Positions 8,123-16,311 of a stretch of 64,000 nucleotides of DNA are shown piece after piece (the first letter of the stretch is position 1; every line of letters starts with the position of its first letter). Made by a program: the position numbers and the translations under genes. The notes under the pieces are model-generated. The model saw only the letters and a program-made list of their open reading frames with translations. It had not been told where the DNA came from and did not search any database. Source of the DNA: Streptomyces jeddahensis (GTDB taxonomy: Bacteria > Actinomycetota > Actinomycetes > Streptomycetales > Streptomycetaceae); NCBI RefSeq assembly GCF_001642995.1, contig NZ_LOHS01000053.1, positions 1-64,000 on the forward strand, written 5' to 3'.

Positions 8123-8926
8123 ATGGCCACCACCCACACCCTCGACGTCCCGGGCGCGCGCCTGCACTACGAGGTCCGGGGCGCAGGACCGCTGTTGCTG
8201 GTCATGGGAGCGCCGATGGACGCCGCGGCCTTCGCACCGCTGGCCGACGCGCTCGCGAGCGACCACACCGTCGTCACGCACGACCCGCGGGGCATCTCGG
8301 GCAGCCTCCTCGAGGACCCCGAGCAGGACTCCACCCCCGAGCTGCGCGCGGACGACGTCGCCGCCCTCCTGGACGCCCTGGGAGCCGAGTCCGCCGACGT
8401 GTTCGGCAGCAGCGGCGGCGCGGTGACGGGGCTCGCGCTGGTCGCGCGGCATCCCGGGCGGGTGCGGACGCTCGTCGCGCACGAGCCTCCCGTGCTGGCG
8501 CTGCTCCCCGACGCCGCCGAGCGGCTCGTCGTGGTCGACGACATCGTGGAAGCCTTCCACCGGGAAGGGATCGGGGCTGCCTGGAAGAAGTTCATGGCCA
8601 GTGCCGGATTCGACGTCGGCAACGACGGTGGTTCCACTCCGCCGCCGGGAGAGCCGTCGGAGCAGGACCTTGCCAACAGCGCGCGCTTCTTCGCCCATGA
8701 GATGCGAGGCACGAGCTGCTACGAGCCCGACGTCACCGCGTTGACGGCCGGCCCGGCCCGTGTCGTCGTCGGCATCGGTGTCGCCTCGGGCGGCCTGGTC
8801 ACCCACCGGACCTCCACGGCGCTGGCCGAGCTGCTCGGCACGCCGCCGGTCGAGTTCCCCGGCGACCACGGCGGGTTCCTCGGGCAGCCCAAGGAGTTCG
8901 CCGAGGCACTGCGGAACGTGCTGTAG
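8123..8926 (+). CDS. Alpha/beta-hydrolase
   Basis: 267 residues. The ATG at 8123 (MATTHTLDVPGARLHYEVRG) follows GGAAGGA. The fold markers are the oxyanion region VMGAPMDAAAF, the nucleophile elbow VFGSSGGAVTGLA with the catalytic serine near residue 95, and a C-terminal GDHGGFLGQP histidine. It is a cytoplasmic hydrolase of unknown substrate. It is the last intact gene of the block that looks inserted between the GT-C-like gene and the bacteriocin locus. Confidence 0.88.
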   Translation: MATTHTLDVPGARLHYEVRGAGPLLLVMGAPMDAAAFAPLADALASDHTVVTHDPRGISGSLLEDPEQDSTPELRADDVAALLDALGAESADVFGSSGGAVTGLALVARHPGRVRTLVAHEPPVLALLPDAAERLVVVDDIVEAFHREGIGAAWKKFMASAGFDVGNDGGSTPPPGEPSEQDLANSARFFAHEMRGTSCYEPDVTALTAGPARVVVGIGVASGGLVTHRTSTALAELLGTPPVEFPGDHGGFLGQPKEFAEALRNVL

Positions 8927-8931
8927 GTCCT

Positions 8932-8990
8932 ACTCACCGGCGCTGGCGTCAACCACCTGCTGTGGACGGGGTGGTGGGCGCCCGGCTACC
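8932..8990 (+). pseudogene. Degenerate copy of the 3' end of the GT-C-like gene
   Basis: Read in one frame this stretch gives LLTGAGVNHLLWTGW, close to the C-terminus LINHLLHTGW of the gene ending at 7101. The DNA match (TCAACCACCTGCTG, GGGTGGTG, CGGCTA) runs for about 42 bases against 7072-7115. No longer coding remnant is seen. It suggests that the 7102-8926 block was inserted or duplicated here. Confidence 0.6.
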
Positions 8991-9067
8991 GGCCGTCGCC
9001 GGGGACCACGTCACGTGGTGACCGGCGAGCGGTGTCCGTCCTGCGACCGTCAGAACACCTCGAGCCG

Positions 9068-9193
9068 TCAGAACACCCGGAGTCCGAGGCGGCCGAGGAT
9101 GACGCCGGCGTGTGTGCCGTAGACGACGAGGACCACGGCGACGGCGAGGATCAGGGCGCCTACGACAATGCTCCAGGTGAGGCGGGCGTTCAT
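9068..9193 (-). CDS. 41-residue single-pass membrane peptide of the bacteriocin locus
   Basis: The ATG at 9193 overlaps the TGA of the ABC ATPase gene (ATGA), so it is the last, translationally coupled gene of this unit. The protein starts MNARLTWSIVVGALILAVAV, has one hydrophobic helix (about 7-25) and a short tail ending GRLGLRVF. The coupling and the hydrophobic composition support a real gene. I know no family for it; a small subunit of the exporter/immunity complex is the simplest guess. Confidence 0.7.
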   Translation of the reverse strand: MNARLTWSIVVGALILAVAVVLVVYGTHAGVILGRLGLRVF

Positions 9194-9858
9194 GAGGGCT
9201 GCCTTTCTTTCACGGGTACGGGTTGTGTCGCGCTCCCGACGGTCAGGACGGTGTCGCAGCGGTCGCGGACCGCGTCATCGTGCGTGGCGATGACGACGGC
9301 GCAGCCGTCCTTGCTCATCGTGCGGAGGATGTCGACGACCATGGTGGTGTTGTCGTGGTCGAGGGCGCCGGTCGGTTCGTCGGCCAGGACGAGGGCGGGC
9401 TGCTTGACGATGAGGCGGGCCAGAGCGACGCGCTGCTGCTCCCCGCCGCTGAGCCGGTGGACGTGTTCCTTCTCCCGTCCCGCCAGTCCCACGCGCTCCA
9501 GGGCCTCGGCGACGGTCGGAGCGTCCTTCCTCGCTCGCCGCGGTTTCATGGCGACCTCAAGGTTGGCCGCGACGGTCGCGTTCTCGATCAGTGCGTAGTT
9601 CTGGAACAGGTAGCCGAGGACGTCGCGCCGGTAGTGCCGGGCGGCGCGCGGGCCGAAGCCGGTGATGTCCCGGCCCTCGTGGCGGATGGCGCCGGAGCTC
9701 GGTGCGTCGAGCAGGCCGAGGCAGTTGAGCAGCGTCGACTTGCCGGATCCGCTCGGTCCGGTAAGCGCGAGCATGTCACCGCGCGCCACGGTGAAGCCGA
9801 GATCCGACCAGAGGGTGCGCATCCCGAAGGACTTGGACAGACGGTCGATCTCGATCAC
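9190..9858 (-). CDS. ABC transporter ATP-binding protein of the bacteriocin locus
   Basis: 222 residues, GTG start preceded by CAGGAG. Walker A is GPSGSGKST, the Q-loop is in YLFQNYAL, the signature is LSGGEQQRVALAR, Walker B is ALVLADEPTGALD and the H-switch is VIATHD. The length and motifs fit the MacB/LolD-like class that pairs with FtsX/DUF1430-type permeases. It lies 28 bp after the large bacteriocin-associated membrane protein gene, with which it should form an exporter or immunity pump. Confidence 0.92.
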   Translation of the reverse strand: MIEIDRLSKSFGMRTLWSDLGFTVARGDMLALTGPSGSGKSTLLNCLGLLDAPSSGAIRHEGRDITGFGPRAARHYRRDVLGYLFQNYALIENATVAANLEVAMKPRRARKDAPTVAEALERVGLAGREKEHVHRLSGGEQQRVALARLIVKQPALVLADEPTGALDHDNTTMVVDILRTMSKDGCAVVIATHDDAVRDRCDTVLTVGSATQPVPVKERQPS

Positions 9859-9886
9859 GTGGCAGCTCCTGCAGAACGGTGGGGGG

Positions 9887-11977
9887 TCACGACTCGGTCG
9901 CCCCTTCCTTGACGATCCGGCGGTGGAAGGCGACGAGGGCCAGGAGCACCGCCGAGACCTCGATGGCGACGAGCCCGCCGGTGACGCCGAGGTCGAGCCC
10001 GGTGATCTCGATGGGCGCGCGGGGCGGGGGAATACCGAGGGCTTCGTACCTCTCGAGGTCGCGGTTCTGCTGCCACACCTGGAAGGGCACCCACACGGCG
10101 AGGAGCACGGCCAGGAGCCCTTCGAGCGCCAGGACCGTGCGGTGCGTGGCCGTGAACCTCCAGCCGCTGATGTGCCGGGCGAAGATCGCCTGCGAGTTCT
10201 TCCGGGAGTGGACGATGCAGACGCCGACTCCGGTGATGAGCAGCACCGCCACGGCCACCGCCAGGTTGAACAGCTGCAGCCGGAAGTCCCCGACGAGGTC
10301 GCGCAGTTCGAGCGCGGCGTTCTGCCCGACGGGACTCATGCCGGTCACGTACGTCTCCAGGTGATGCTTCTTGATGCCGGCCGTGACGTCGTCCGGATCG
10401 TGGAAGACGACGCTCGCCTGAGAGGCATAGGCGGTGTAGCCCTTGTCGCTCAGGAACGGCGATCCGTCGGGGAAGACGATGATGACGGGGTCCGTGACGA
10501 AGGACTCGTCCGCGCCGGGGTTCTCGTCGGCGTGCGACTGGCCTCTGGGGTTGTAGGTGAAGACGCGCTGGCCCTCCTTCGACCGCAGTGTCTCGACCTG
10601 TGCGGGACTGATCTTGTCCGGGTCGCTCGGATTCAGCAGTCCCGGGACCAGGTCCTCGAGGCGGTCGGCGTACCGGTCCAGGCTCGTGGGGATCAGGAGC
10701 CGTACCTGGTCGGGGGCCGCCGCGGTCGGCTTGTGGCGTCGCCCGGCCGCGTCGAGGACGGGCTGTTCGGCGAGGAAGGACTCGTTGACGATCAGAAGGT
10801 CGCCCTGCGGCACGCCTGTTCGGGGTGCGGACCGCTGGAGGTCCCGGTGCCCGGCGACGATGATCTCCCCGCCCTTGTCGGCCTGGCGGAGCCAGCGGCC
10901 CACTTTCACGTCCAGAGCATGCAGTGCGGTGTCGCTTGCCAGACTGCCGTTGAGTCCGATCGAGGTGGTGTCGCCGATCTTCGCGTACGCATCGCGGCTC
11001 TCCTGCCGGGCCATGACGTCCTGGCCGGCGAGGACGACGGCAGTAGCGATACTGAGCGCGAGGAGCAGCGCGGGGATCCTCACCAGATAGGCGCTCAACG
11101 ACGCTGCCCGGGCGGGCAGTTCGCCCTTCAGGGCACGCAGCACATCGGTCTGGAACGTCAGCCAGAGCATGGCCGCGTGCGCGGCGAGGGCGACGAGACT
11201 GAGCGCGGCGGCGATGCCCAGCGCGAGCAGGGCGAACCTGCCGACCCAGGCCAGTCCGTTGTAGAGGCCGAGCAGCAGCAGCGTCCCGGCGGCCACCGCT
11301 GCGAACGCGATCGCCCAGAACACCGCCAGTTGCCGCATGTCCCGCAGCAGGATCCGCCCGAACGACATTCCCTGCAGCCGCAGCACGCCGTAGGCCGTCG
11401 CGTTGAGCAGGACGCCTGCCCCGGTCATCGTCACGATGGCGAGCGCGACGACGAAGAACGAACGGTACAGCGCGCTGCCCGAGTAAACCGGGACCAGCTC
11501 AGCGGCCGAGTGCGGATGGTGGACCGCGGCGCGCAGACCGAGATCGCTGAACGTCCTGGTCAGCGAGGCTGCGGCCTGGTCCGAACCGAATACGTAGTAG
11601 AAGCCGCGCGGATCGCGCTGTCCGAGCTCGGCGATGGGGTGCACATCGGTGCGGTAGCTGCGGTTGAAAGCGGGATAGCCGTCCCCCAGCCAGCCGGAAC
11701 GCGGACCGCCGGGGGCGAGGTAGAGGTGCCGGCGGCCGTATGGGTCCTTGAGGTCCGGGACCTCGCGGGCGATGGTCGCCCGGTGGGACTCAGCGAACTC
11801 CGCGACCTCGCGGGCGACCTGCGAGCCGCTGGCCGAGCCGTCGGAGTCCGTCACCCAGACGACGGCGGAGTGCCCCAGCACCCAGTCCTCGTCCAGACTC
11901 CGTAGGAACAGGAAGGCGAGAACCGCGGAAAACGCCAGCAGTGCGGCGTGAACGAACTTGATACCTCGGTGCAGCAT
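9887..11977 (-). CDS. Bacteriocin-associated integral membrane protein (TIGR01654/DUF1430-type)
   Basis: 696 residues. There is an N-terminal membrane anchor (about 8-26), a long extracytoplasmic domain, four hydrophobic segments around residues 170-310, a second large external region, and three C-terminal helices (starting LFNLAVAVAVLLITGVG, TVLALEGLLAVLLAVWV and LGVTGGLVAIEVSAVLL). This is the layout of the large permease that accompanies lactococcin-972-type bacteriocins. With the downstream ATPase it is expected to export the peptide or protect the producer. It lies between the precursor gene and the ATPase gene, all on the same strand. Confidence 0.87.
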   Translation of the reverse strand: MLHRGIKFVHAALLAFSAVLAFLFLRSLDEDWVLGHSAVVWVTDSDGSASGSQVAREVAEFAESHRATIAREVPDLKDPYGRRHLYLAPGGPRSGWLGDGYPAFNRSYRTDVHPIAELGQRDPRGFYYVFGSDQAAASLTRTFSDLGLRAAVHHPHSAAELVPVYSGSALYRSFFVVALAIVTMTGAGVLLNATAYGVLRLQGMSFGRILLRDMRQLAVFWAIAFAAVAAGTLLLLGLYNGLAWVGRFALLALGIAAALSLVALAAHAAMLWLTFQTDVLRALKGELPARAASLSAYLVRIPALLLALSIATAVVLAGQDVMARQESRDAYAKIGDTTSIGLNGSLASDTALHALDVKVGRWLRQADKGGEIIVAGHRDLQRSAPRTGVPQGDLLIVNESFLAEQPVLDAAGRRHKPTAAAPDQVRLLIPTSLDRYADRLEDLVPGLLNPSDPDKISPAQVETLRSKEGQRVFTYNPRGQSHADENPGADESFVTDPVIIVFPDGSPFLSDKGYTAYASQASVVFHDPDDVTAGIKKHHLETYVTGMSPVGQNAALELRDLVGDFRLQLFNLAVAVAVLLITGVGVCIVHSRKNSQAIFARHISGWRFTATHRTVLALEGLLAVLLAVWVPFQVWQQNRDLERYEALGIPPPRAPIEITGLDLGVTGGLVAIEVSAVLLALVAFHRRIVKEGATES

Positions 11978-12136
11978 CGATTGCCTAGGTCAGGGCACTT
12001 CTGGAGCGCGGCTCACGAGACCGGTCAGTTGCCGAGTGGCCCGCCCGGGGGAGAGACGGAAAACGAAGATCCATCGGCTCACCCCGCGGACGGGATACTC
12101 ATCGCTGTGAGGCCGAGCCCGAGGCCCGGCCTCGGG

Positions 12137-12424
12137 TCAGCAGCTGGTGCGGTAGTAGGACTCGTTGCCGTACAGCGCGACGTCGGCCTGCGTGATGGAC
12201 CACGAGCCCTTGGCGGCCTCGTCACTGTCGATCCACTCGCCGACCGAGGTCGAACCGTGGCACTTGTCCTTGTGGTAGTAGTCCGACCACACGATGGCGG
12301 TGCCGGCACCGTAGTCCCAGGTGCCGCCGCCCACGCTGACCACGGTCGCCAGCGCCGGAGTGGCACCGGCCACGACGAGGACACCGGCGGCCGCCGCGAG
12401 CTTCAGGCTGCGCGTGATCTTCAC
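12137..12424 (-). CDS. Lactococcin 972 family bacteriocin precursor
   Basis: 95 residues from the GTG at 12424, which has GGGGG 5 bases upstream. An ATG at 12436 would add four residues but has no ribosome site. A Sec signal peptide (KLAAAAGVLVVAGATPALA) is followed by a mature part of about 69 residues with the family pattern GGTWDYGAG ... SDYYHKDKCHGS, which aligns with lactococcin 972 (GTW, then YxxYHHxxKxHxA). It contains two cysteines, one at the very C-terminus (YYRTSC), so a disulfide is possible. Lactococcin 972 blocks septum formation through lipid II; the target here is inferred only. Confidence 0.92.
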   Translation of the reverse strand: MKITRSLKLAAAAGVLVVAGATPALATVVSVGGGTWDYGAGTAIVWSDYYHKDKCHGSTSVGEWIDSDEAAKGSWSITQADVALYGNESYYRTSC

Positions 12425-12559
12425 TTCAACCCCCATTGATTTTTTCGTACTTGGTCGGGGATGACACTCTCGTGACGGAAGTGAATGATCAAGGTTCTTT
12501 TTGGACGACCATGTACCGGACAATGTCTGGAAAATGATCAGTGAATCCGTCGGCGCCGC

Positions 12560-12640
12560 CCCGGGAGAAGCGGGCCGGGGACGGGCGCAGGCCGTGAAGG
12601 CCGTCGGGGCGACGGTGAAGACCCCGGAGAAGGACGGGTG
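12560..12640 (-). pseudogene. DUF397 C-terminal remnant
   Basis: On the minus strand this reads FSGVFTVAPTAFTA, the C-terminal strand of a DUF397 domain, with no start or N-terminal half. 24 bases (12596-12619) are identical to 7150-7173 in the DUF397 fusion gene, in the same orientation. The remnant lies upstream of the bacteriocin precursor, between it and the phosphatase gene. Confidence 0.7.
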
Positions 12641-12665
12641 AAGACCGTGGAGAAGCAGGACGTCG

Positions 12666-14057
12666 TCACGGCGTGGTGGGGCGGACCGCGAACACCGTCG
12701 TGTCGTCGGCCAGATAGCCGCCGGTGTGCCGCAGCGTCGCGTCCTGTACCAGCCGGACCAGTCGTGACGGCTCCGCCACGCGGGGGTCGTCGACGAGCGC
12801 CGCGGCGATCTCCTCACGCAGCCGGAAGAACTCGCCGCTCGCGTCGCGTGCCTCCGTCACCCCGTCGGTGACCAGCAGCAGCGTCTCGCCGCGCCCGAGA
12901 CGGAACCGCTGCGGGGGTGGCGGCCCACCTGCCAGATCGCCGAGTCCGATGGGCAGCCCGTCGCCGGCCGGCAGTTCGCGTACGCCGTCGGGGCCGACCG
13001 CCAGCGGCGGTTCGTGCCCGAAGTTGACGATGTCGATGTACACGCCGGGCTCGCCGTCCTCGCTGCCGCCGTCCTCGCTGCCGCCGTCCGCGCTGCCGTC
13101 CCGGTCGTCGTCCGCGTCTGTGTCCGCATCGTGGTCCGGTGGCGGGAAGCCAATCAGGACCGCGGTGGCGAAACGCTCGCTGTCGAGTGCGGCGTCGGTC
13201 TCGATGACGTTCCCTCCGGATTCGACGGCGCCGCGCTCGGCGACGTCGATTCCGCCCATCGTGTCGTCCGTGTACGCGCTGTCGTACGCAGGGTCGTAGG
13301 TGCTGTCGTAGGTGCCGTCGTACGCGGTGTCGTGCGCGCCGCCGTATGCGCCGACGCGGCCGCGAGCCGCCTCGATCAGCGCCATATGGGCACGGTGGCG
13401 GCGCATGCGGATCTCCAGCCGCTCGGCGACGGTCGCGAGGTCCGGCTCGTGGTAGCCGGACTCGCGGAAGCTGCCGAGCAGCACGGATGCCACGGCCACC
13501 GCGCCCAGGCCCTTGCCCTGCACGTCGCCGACCAGGAGGCGGGGACCGTGCGGACTGGGCTGGATGTCGTAGAAGTCGCCGCCGACCAGTGCCTCGCTCT
13601 CCGCCGTCAGATAGATCGCGGCATGGTCGAGCCCGTACCAGCGCGACGGCAGCGGGCGCAGCACGGTGCGCCGGGTCGTCTCGATGATGTCCCGCATGTG
13701 CCGCATGCGGGACTCTTCGCGGACCCGTACCCAGCACGCGGCCGTGGCCAGGGCGCCGCCCATCGCGACGAGGATGAAATCCGGCACACCCGCCTGGTAC
13801 TCGCGCGCCCAGCCGTTGTCGATCACGAAGTACGTGGCCACGGCGAGGACGGCATAGGCCGCCGTGGTCCACACACTGCAGACCGCCGCGGCGATGGCGG
13901 GTACGACGACGAGCCAGGAGATGGTCCGGAACTCACCGGACGTGTTCCAGTCGACGAAGACGATCGCCACGAGCAGCAGGAGCGGCGGGACCCAGGCGAT
14001 GCTGTGGCCGCGGACACGCAGGTACGACTGGGAGAGCCGCGCCTCCAACCTGTCCAT
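12666..14057 (-). CDS. Membrane-bound PP2C/SpoIIE-family serine phosphatase
   Basis: 463 residues from ATG 14057 (MDRLEARLSQSYLRVRG). Residues about 18-110 form three or four membrane helices. The phosphatase domain follows with the metal-binding motifs ALVGGDFYD, LVGDVQGKGLGA, LLVTDGVTEARD and YLADDTTVFAV. An insert between the second and third motifs is low complexity: repeated TYD/AYD units and later EDGGS repeats, absent from most relatives. It probably dephosphorylates anti-anti-sigma factors. It lies 16 bp downstream of the NAD(P)-binding gene, so they may be cotranscribed. Confidence 0.9.
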   Translation of the reverse strand: MDRLEARLSQSYLRVRGHSIAWVPPLLLLVAIVFVDWNTSGEFRTISWLVVVPAIAAAVCSVWTTAAYAVLAVATYFVIDNGWAREYQAGVPDFILVAMGGALATAACWVRVREESRMRHMRDIIETTRRTVLRPLPSRWYGLDHAAIYLTAESEALVGGDFYDIQPSPHGPRLLVGDVQGKGLGAVAVASVLLGSFRESGYHEPDLATVAERLEIRMRRHRAHMALIEAARGRVGAYGGAHDTAYDGTYDSTYDPAYDSAYTDDTMGGIDVAERGAVESGGNVIETDAALDSERFATAVLIGFPPPDHDADTDADDDRDGSADGGSEDGGSEDGEPGVYIDIVNFGHEPPLAVGPDGVRELPAGDGLPIGLGDLAGGPPPPQRFRLGRGETLLLVTDGVTEARDASGEFFRLREEIAAALVDDPRVAEPSRLVRLVQDATLRHTGGYLADDTTVFAVRPTTP

Positions 14058-14073
14058 CGCCTGCCCCGCCGGT

Positions 14074-14709
14074 TCAGTACGCGACCGAGATCCGGGTGCG
14101 CGGATGGGCGTTGCTCTCGAGTTCCTCCACGAAGGCGGCCGCGTAGTCCTCGACGCTGATCCGGCTGTGGCCCTCGGCGTCGCTGAGGAGCTGGTCACCG
14201 CCGATGCGGAACGTGCCGGTGCGCTCGCCCGGGCCGATCTCCGCGGCCGGGGAGATGTACGTCCAGTCGAGGTCGCCGACGGTGCGGTAGAAGGCGAGGA
14301 CGTCGCGGTGCGCGAGGGCTTCGCCGAGGTAGTCGGCGGGGAAGCCGGGCTGGTCGACGAGCGCCTCGCCCGGCGCCACCTCCAGGCTGCCGGCGCCGCC
14401 GACGACGACCAGCCGGGACACGCCGGCGGCCCGTACGGCGTCGACCAGGGCGCGGTTCACGGCGAGGAAGGGCTCCCTCGGGTCGCTGCCGTCGCGCGGC
14501 GGCACCAGCGCGGAGGCGGCCGCGTCGTGCCCGGCGGCGATGGCGGCGATCCGGGGGGTGTCAGCGGCGTCCGCGGCGGTCGAGGTCACGCCGGGTACGG
14601 GGGCCTGTCCGGAGCGGCTGACGCAGGTGACGTGGTGGCCTCGGGTGTGGGCCTCGGCGGCGATGCGGCTGCCGACCATGCCGGTGGCGCCCAGCAACAC
14701 GATCTTCAT
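14074..14709 (-). CDS. NAD(P)H-binding protein (NmrA/atypical SDR)
   Basis: 211 residues. ATG at 14709 has AGGAG 8 bases upstream. The Rossmann motif MKIVLLGATGMVGSRIAAEA is at the N-terminus, VVVGGAGSLEVAPG follows mid-protein, and DWTYISPAAEIGPG is near the substrate side. It lacks a clear YxxxK pair, so it belongs to the atypical SDRs used as redox sensors or flavin-type reductases. The substrate is unknown. Confidence 0.88.
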   Translation of the reverse strand: MKIVLLGATGMVGSRIAAEAHTRGHHVTCVSRSGQAPVPGVTSTAADAADTPRIAAIAAGHDAAASALVPPRDGSDPREPFLAVNRALVDAVRAAGVSRLVVVGGAGSLEVAPGEALVDQPGFPADYLGEALAHRDVLAFYRTVGDLDWTYISPAAEIGPGERTGTFRIGGDQLLSDAEGHSRISVEDYAAAFVEELESNAHPRTRISVAY

Positions 14710-14796
14710 GTACGGCTCCTGTTGTGCCGCGCGGACTGCGTCCAGCCAAGCATGGTGGGGTGCGGGACGCATCCCGACGGGTTTGGGGCGCCGTGC

Positions 14797-14899
14797 GTCG
14801 TGGGTTGTGCCCACCCTCCCCCAGCTACCGCTGGGAGGTGCCCCCAGCCATGCGGAACGATTGCCCACAACGGTAAGCGGCGCGCCCGCCCACAGCGGT
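14797..14899. repeat. Intergenic repeat element, copy B
   Basis: This is the same core as copy A (one base different over the central 78), with diverged right-hand bases and a second degenerate GCCCACAGCGGT. It fills the gap between the NAD(P)-binding gene and the stop of the downstream-strand fluC gene. Bases 14710-14796 hold no gene. Confidence 0.85.
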
Positions 14900-15261
14900 T
14901 ACGACCACATGGCCGTGCCCAGGTAGGCCGCGCCCAAGGACGCCGTGATGCTTGCGGCCACGTTGGCGATGGCGAGCAGGCGGGCGCCCGTTTCGGCCAG
15001 GCGCAGGGTTTCGTACGAGAACGTCGAGTACGTCGTCAGGGCTCCGCACAGGCCCGTGCCCAGCAGGAGTTGGAGGTGTGAGGATGCCGCGCCGGCCATG
15101 ACCGCGCCGGTCACCACGCCCAGGATCAGGGATCCGGCGATGTTGACCGCGAAGGTGCCCCAAGGGAAGACGGTGTCGTGCCGGGACTGGACCGCGCGGT
15201 CGGTGAGGTAGCGCAGGGGCGCGCCCACGGCGGCGCCGACGAGGACGAGCAGCCAGTTCAC
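14899..15261 (-). CDS. fluC: Fluoride channel FluC/CrcB, second subunit
   Basis: 120 residues. GTG at 15261 overlaps the stop of the DUF190 gene. The family pattern is clear: [48 protein letters not shown] with the TTYSTFS pore-lining phenylalanine/threonine motif, and four membrane helices. Fluc channels export fluoride passively. It is the last gene of a three-gene coupled operon with another FluC, so the two may pair or be redundant. Confidence 0.93.
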   Translation of the reverse strand: MNWLLVLVGAAVGAPLRYLTDRAVQSRHDTVFPWGTFAVNIAGSLILGVVTGAVMAGAASSHLQLLLGTGLCGALTTYSTFSYETLRLAETGARLLAIANVAASITASLGAAYLGTAMWS

Positions 15262-15608
15262 GCGTCCCGCTCCCGCCCGGCGTACGTGATGACCTCGCAG
15301 TCGTCGAGCATGACCAGCCCTTCCTCCACGAGTTCGTCGAGCTCGGGCAGGAACGCGCGTACCCGCTCCTCGGTGTCGACGATGACGACAGCGACGGGCA
15401 GGTCCTCGCTGAGCGACAGCAGCCGCTGGGTGTGGACGAGCGAGGACGCGCCGAACCCCTCGATGCCCTTGAACACGCTCGCGCCCGCGAGTTCCGCCCG
15501 GTGCGCCCGGTGCACGATCTCGCTGTACAGCGGCTTGTGGTGGTACTGGTCGCTCTCGCCGACGAAGACGGTCAGGCGCAGCGCACGTCCTGTGAGGCGT
15601 TTCGTCAT
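15258..15608 (-). CDS. DUF190 family protein between two fluoride-channel genes
   Basis: 116 residues. ATG at 15608 is preceded by GGAGGAGACG and overlaps the stop of the first fluC gene (ATGA). Family marks are [19 protein letters not shown] at the N-terminus, [17 protein letters not shown] and [17 protein letters not shown]190 proteins are predicted to have a PII-like fold and recur next to crcB genes. A regulatory or accessory role in fluoride export is inferred from this coupling on both sides. Confidence 0.93.
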   Translation of the reverse strand: MTKRLTGRALRLTVFVGESDQYHHKPLYSEIVHRAHRAELAGASVFKGIEGFGASSLVHTQRLLSLSEDLPVAVVIVDTEERVRAFLPELDELVEEGLVMLDDCEVITYAGRERDA

Positions 15609-16123
15609 CGTCTCCTCCTGGAGGCCGCCACGGCCGTTGCCGCGGCGATCGCACGGCGGGTGGCCGCGGAGCCCGCCCAGACCGCGGCAAGCGCGGCCAC
15701 CGGGGTCAGGGCGAGATACGCGAGGGCGGTGCGCACCTCGCGCAGATCGGTCAGCCGCACGATGTCCACCGCGTACGTGGAGAAGGTGGTGAAGCCGCCG
15801 AGGACACCGGTGCCGAGGAAGGGCCGCACCAGCCGGTGCGTCTGCCTGCCCTCCGTGATCACCACCATGAGTACCCCCATGACCGCGCAGCCCACGGTGT
15901 TCACCACGAGGATCGTCCAGGGGAAGGCGCTCGGCGCGGCCGGCCAGAGCAGCGAGGCGCCGTAGCGGGCGGCGGCGCCTGCCGCGCCGCCCAGCGCGAC
16001 GGCGGCGACCACGGGGCCCTGCCCGCGCAGCAGCACCGGCACCCGCGTGGCCACCGGCCCACCGGCGGAACCCCCGGCACCGTCCGCCATGCCCTCGGCC
16101 GCCTCGGCCCGACGCCCTTCCAT
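15605..16123 (-). CDS. fluC: Fluoride channel FluC/CrcB, first subunit
   Basis: 172 residues from ATG 16123. The first 45 residues are variable. The channel core has [33 protein letters not shown] and [17 protein letters not shown] with the FTTFST pore motif, and four helices. It opens the fluC-DUF190-fluC operon. I looked upstream for a fluoride riboswitch pattern and found none. Which subunit takes which orientation in the membrane cannot be told from sequence alone. Confidence 0.92.
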   Translation of the reverse strand: MEGRRAEAAEGMADGAGGSAGGPVATRVPVLLRGQGPVVAAVALGGAAGAAARYGASLLWPAAPSAFPWTILVVNTVGCAVMGVLMVVITEGRQTHRLVRPFLGTGVLGGFTTFSTYAVDIVRLTDLREVRTALAYLALTPVAALAAVWAGSAATRRAIAAATAVAASRRRR

Positions 16124-16311
16124 GAACAGCCAGGCTACGGCGCACCTCGAACGGCGCTCGAACCGGCCTCGCATCCGGACCTCGTATGCGTCGTCGCATC
16201 CGTCGCGGCCCTCCTCCGATCCGCTGCGCGTACGACTTGCCACCGGCCGCTCCCAGGTGTGCCCTGGAAGTCGGGGCGAAGACCGAGGCCAGGAGAGAGA
16301 GGAGCCTCGTC

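Noticed and set aside
9662..11905. Long plus-strand frame across the bacteriocin permease
   Set aside because: Shadow of the real minus-strand gene, which has a signal anchor, membrane helices and clear family layout.
15605..16310. Fluoride riboswitch ahead of the fluC operon
   Set aside because: I looked for the GGNGATGG-type start and pseudoknot bases upstream of 16123 and did not find them.
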